This document shows positions 63,242 through 64,000 of a DNA stretch of 64,000 bases, piece after piece. Origin of the DNA: VKMB-3413 sp041027365. Its GTDB lineage: Bacteria; Pseudomonadota; Alphaproteobacteria; Rhizobiales; Rhizobiaceae. The notes beneath the pieces are model-generated. The model saw nothing but the letters and a program-made list of their open reading frames with translations, ran no database searches and was not told the origin of the DNA. Position numbers and translations under genes: made by a program. Within the stretch, counting starts at the first letter, position 1. Every line of letters begins with the position of its first letter. The stretch lies in the NCBI RefSeq assembly GCF_041027365.1, contig NZ_JBFTEH010000003.1:434001-498000 (forward strand), read 5' to 3'.

Positions 63242-63678
63242 GCGCCCGAAAGTCCCGCCACCTATTGATGCAGGCCCTGGTAAGGGGCGCTCCGGCTTAT
63301 ACTTCAGATCCTCTTATGCAGGCGGTGGACAGAGAAATTCAGGAACTCGGGCGATGCCTTCGGCTGCAGCCGGTGACGCGTCAACGCCTCCTTCAGGTTA
63401 TTCACGCCAGCCGAGCTTTCGATACATGCCTCGGGTCAATACTCCGCGCTAACGGCAGGTCTCCGCAGTCAGGGATCGGGCATATGCTTCACCAACTGCG
63501 CACCCTGCCCCCTGCCACGCGTGGCTATCTGAACCACTCAGGAGCCGTCGCCTTTTCCACCTCTATCGCCCACCCTCGCAACAAATACGTTCACACTGCA
63601 GACAGCTTTCCCACCTCCACACATGAAGTCGATAAGCTGGTGTCCGAGGTATACGCCTGCATGAGCATCATCCTGTGA
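63238..63678 (+). CDS. uncharacterised protein with a HEPN-like R-x4-H motif
   Basis: A 146-residue all-helical protein. Near the C-terminus HPRNKYVH places Arg114 and His119 four residues apart, the R-x4-6-H signature of HEPN ribonucleases, and a preceding small-residue/hydrophobic helix (YLNHSGAVAFSTSIA) and a following helix (HEVDKLVSEVYACMSIIL) fit the fold. HEPN RNases are toxins or effectors in toxin-antitoxin, abortive-infection and CRISPR systems. The GTG start overlaps the stop of the upstream gene (GTGA), so the two are translated together. I do not recognise the pair as a known system. Confidence 0.6.
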   Translation: MSARKSRHLLMQALVRGAPAYTSDPLMQAVDREIQELGRCLRLQPVTRQRLLQVIHASRAFDTCLGSILRANGRSPQSGIGHMLHQLRTLPPATRGYLNHSGAVAFSTSIAHPRNKYVHTADSFPTSTHEVDKLVSEVYACMSIIL

Positions 63679-64000
63679 TAACTTACGACCGATTGGGAAG
63701 AGTATAGGGGCTGGATCCGGCTTTGTACCTTCAAACGGCAGCCTTATTATCCACTTTGACCGTAAGCAGACTGTCCGCTTCCCACCCGGAACAGCCCTTT
63801 GCACACGTTCACGGCCACCAAGGCCGTGTCCGACGCAGATGCATAACGTGGCGAGGTCCCAACGCTTTCCTATCAGCGCCGGTGCAAGCGTCGTTGGGCC
63901 GCGGCCGCGCTCGGCGGTCGGCAAAACCAATGCAGTCGCGGGCGCCGTCAGGCCGACGGATGAAGCCTCGGGTCCAGCGCGAACCGTTGCTGGTCTCGCA
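63679..64000. other. window end, no gene recognised
   Basis: The last 322 bp contain no supported gene. A minus-strand frame is open from the window edge to 63538, but its product (for example LPTAERGRGPTTLAPALIG) is not recognisable and it overlaps the HEPN-like gene, so a gene entering from the right cannot be confirmed. Confidence 0.4.

Noticed and set aside
63538..63930. A 130-codon minus-strand gene at the right edge
   Set aside because: Overlaps the HEPN-like gene, has no recognisable motif and is Gly/Arg-rich; a gene entering from beyond the window could not be supported.

Overview
The window is high-GC chromosomal DNA whose gene content and order point to an alphaproteobacterium of the order Hyphomicrobiales (Rhizobiales). 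The supporting signs are cobS/cobT cobaltochelatase genes beside a DnaJ-domain gene and bolA, the ppiC-type PPIase - argJ - GNAT - mutT block divergent from secA, the chvI-chvG-hprK-EIIA-HPr block, and a Flp-type pilin. An Aurantimonadaceae-like host is only a guess. No rRNA, CRISPR array or replication origin was seen; one tRNA (Ser, CGA) is present.

Layout. 1-12.2 kb: cobT (cut by the window start), a 3-hydroxyisobutyrate-dehydrogenase-like gene, a hicAB toxin-antitoxin pair between cobS and cobT, cobS, a DnaJ-domain protein, bolA, a DUF1275 membrane protein, a bifunctional class A PBP, a HigB/HigA-like toxin-antitoxin pair with a palindrome in front of it, and the translationally coupled aroK-aroB-CNNM/CorC operon. 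12.4-27.5 kb: housekeeping genes (xerD, accA, an L,D-transpeptidase lipoprotein, Flp pilin, mutT, GNAT, argJ, PPIase, secA, methyltransferase, comF-like, grxC, nitrilase-family amidase, DUF1178). 27.7-31.9 kb: the HPr / EIIA / HprK / ChvG / ChvI regulatory cluster. 32-36.6 kb: ureide (purine) catabolism (allA, alc, and a puuE-uraD fusion), an orphan AbrB-type gene and a HAD hydrolase. 36.8-42.6 kb: a CUT2-type sugar ABC importer followed by an SMP-30/gluconolactonase gene. 42.7-45.9 kb: a Uma2 nuclease-like gene, an amidase and a Rieske oxygenase.

From about 45.9 kb the sequence becomes accessory. It holds a 28-bp tandem repeat, tRNA-Ser(CGA) with a short duplication of its 3' end, a tyrosine-type integrase gene with 12-bp repeats at its start, and a junction between an IS256-type transposase remnant and a truncated PQQ-dependent sugar dehydrogenase. 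After these come small regulator-plus-enzyme modules: LysR/MDR reductase/ABM monooxygenase, NmrA proteins and an AtaL-like protein with a second LysR, Lrp/DUF2000/LysE exporter, EthD, VOC, HxlR/SDR, and a divergent pair closely resembling Escherichia coli bdcR-bdcA. Several divergent promoters in this stretch carry inverted repeats fitting the adjacent regulator; one HxlR-type operator candidate occurs twice.

The window ends with a two-gene, translationally coupled pair of unknown function (62420-63678). Its second product carries an R-x4-H motif of the kind found in HEPN ribonucleases. This pair is the best candidate in the window for an undescribed system.
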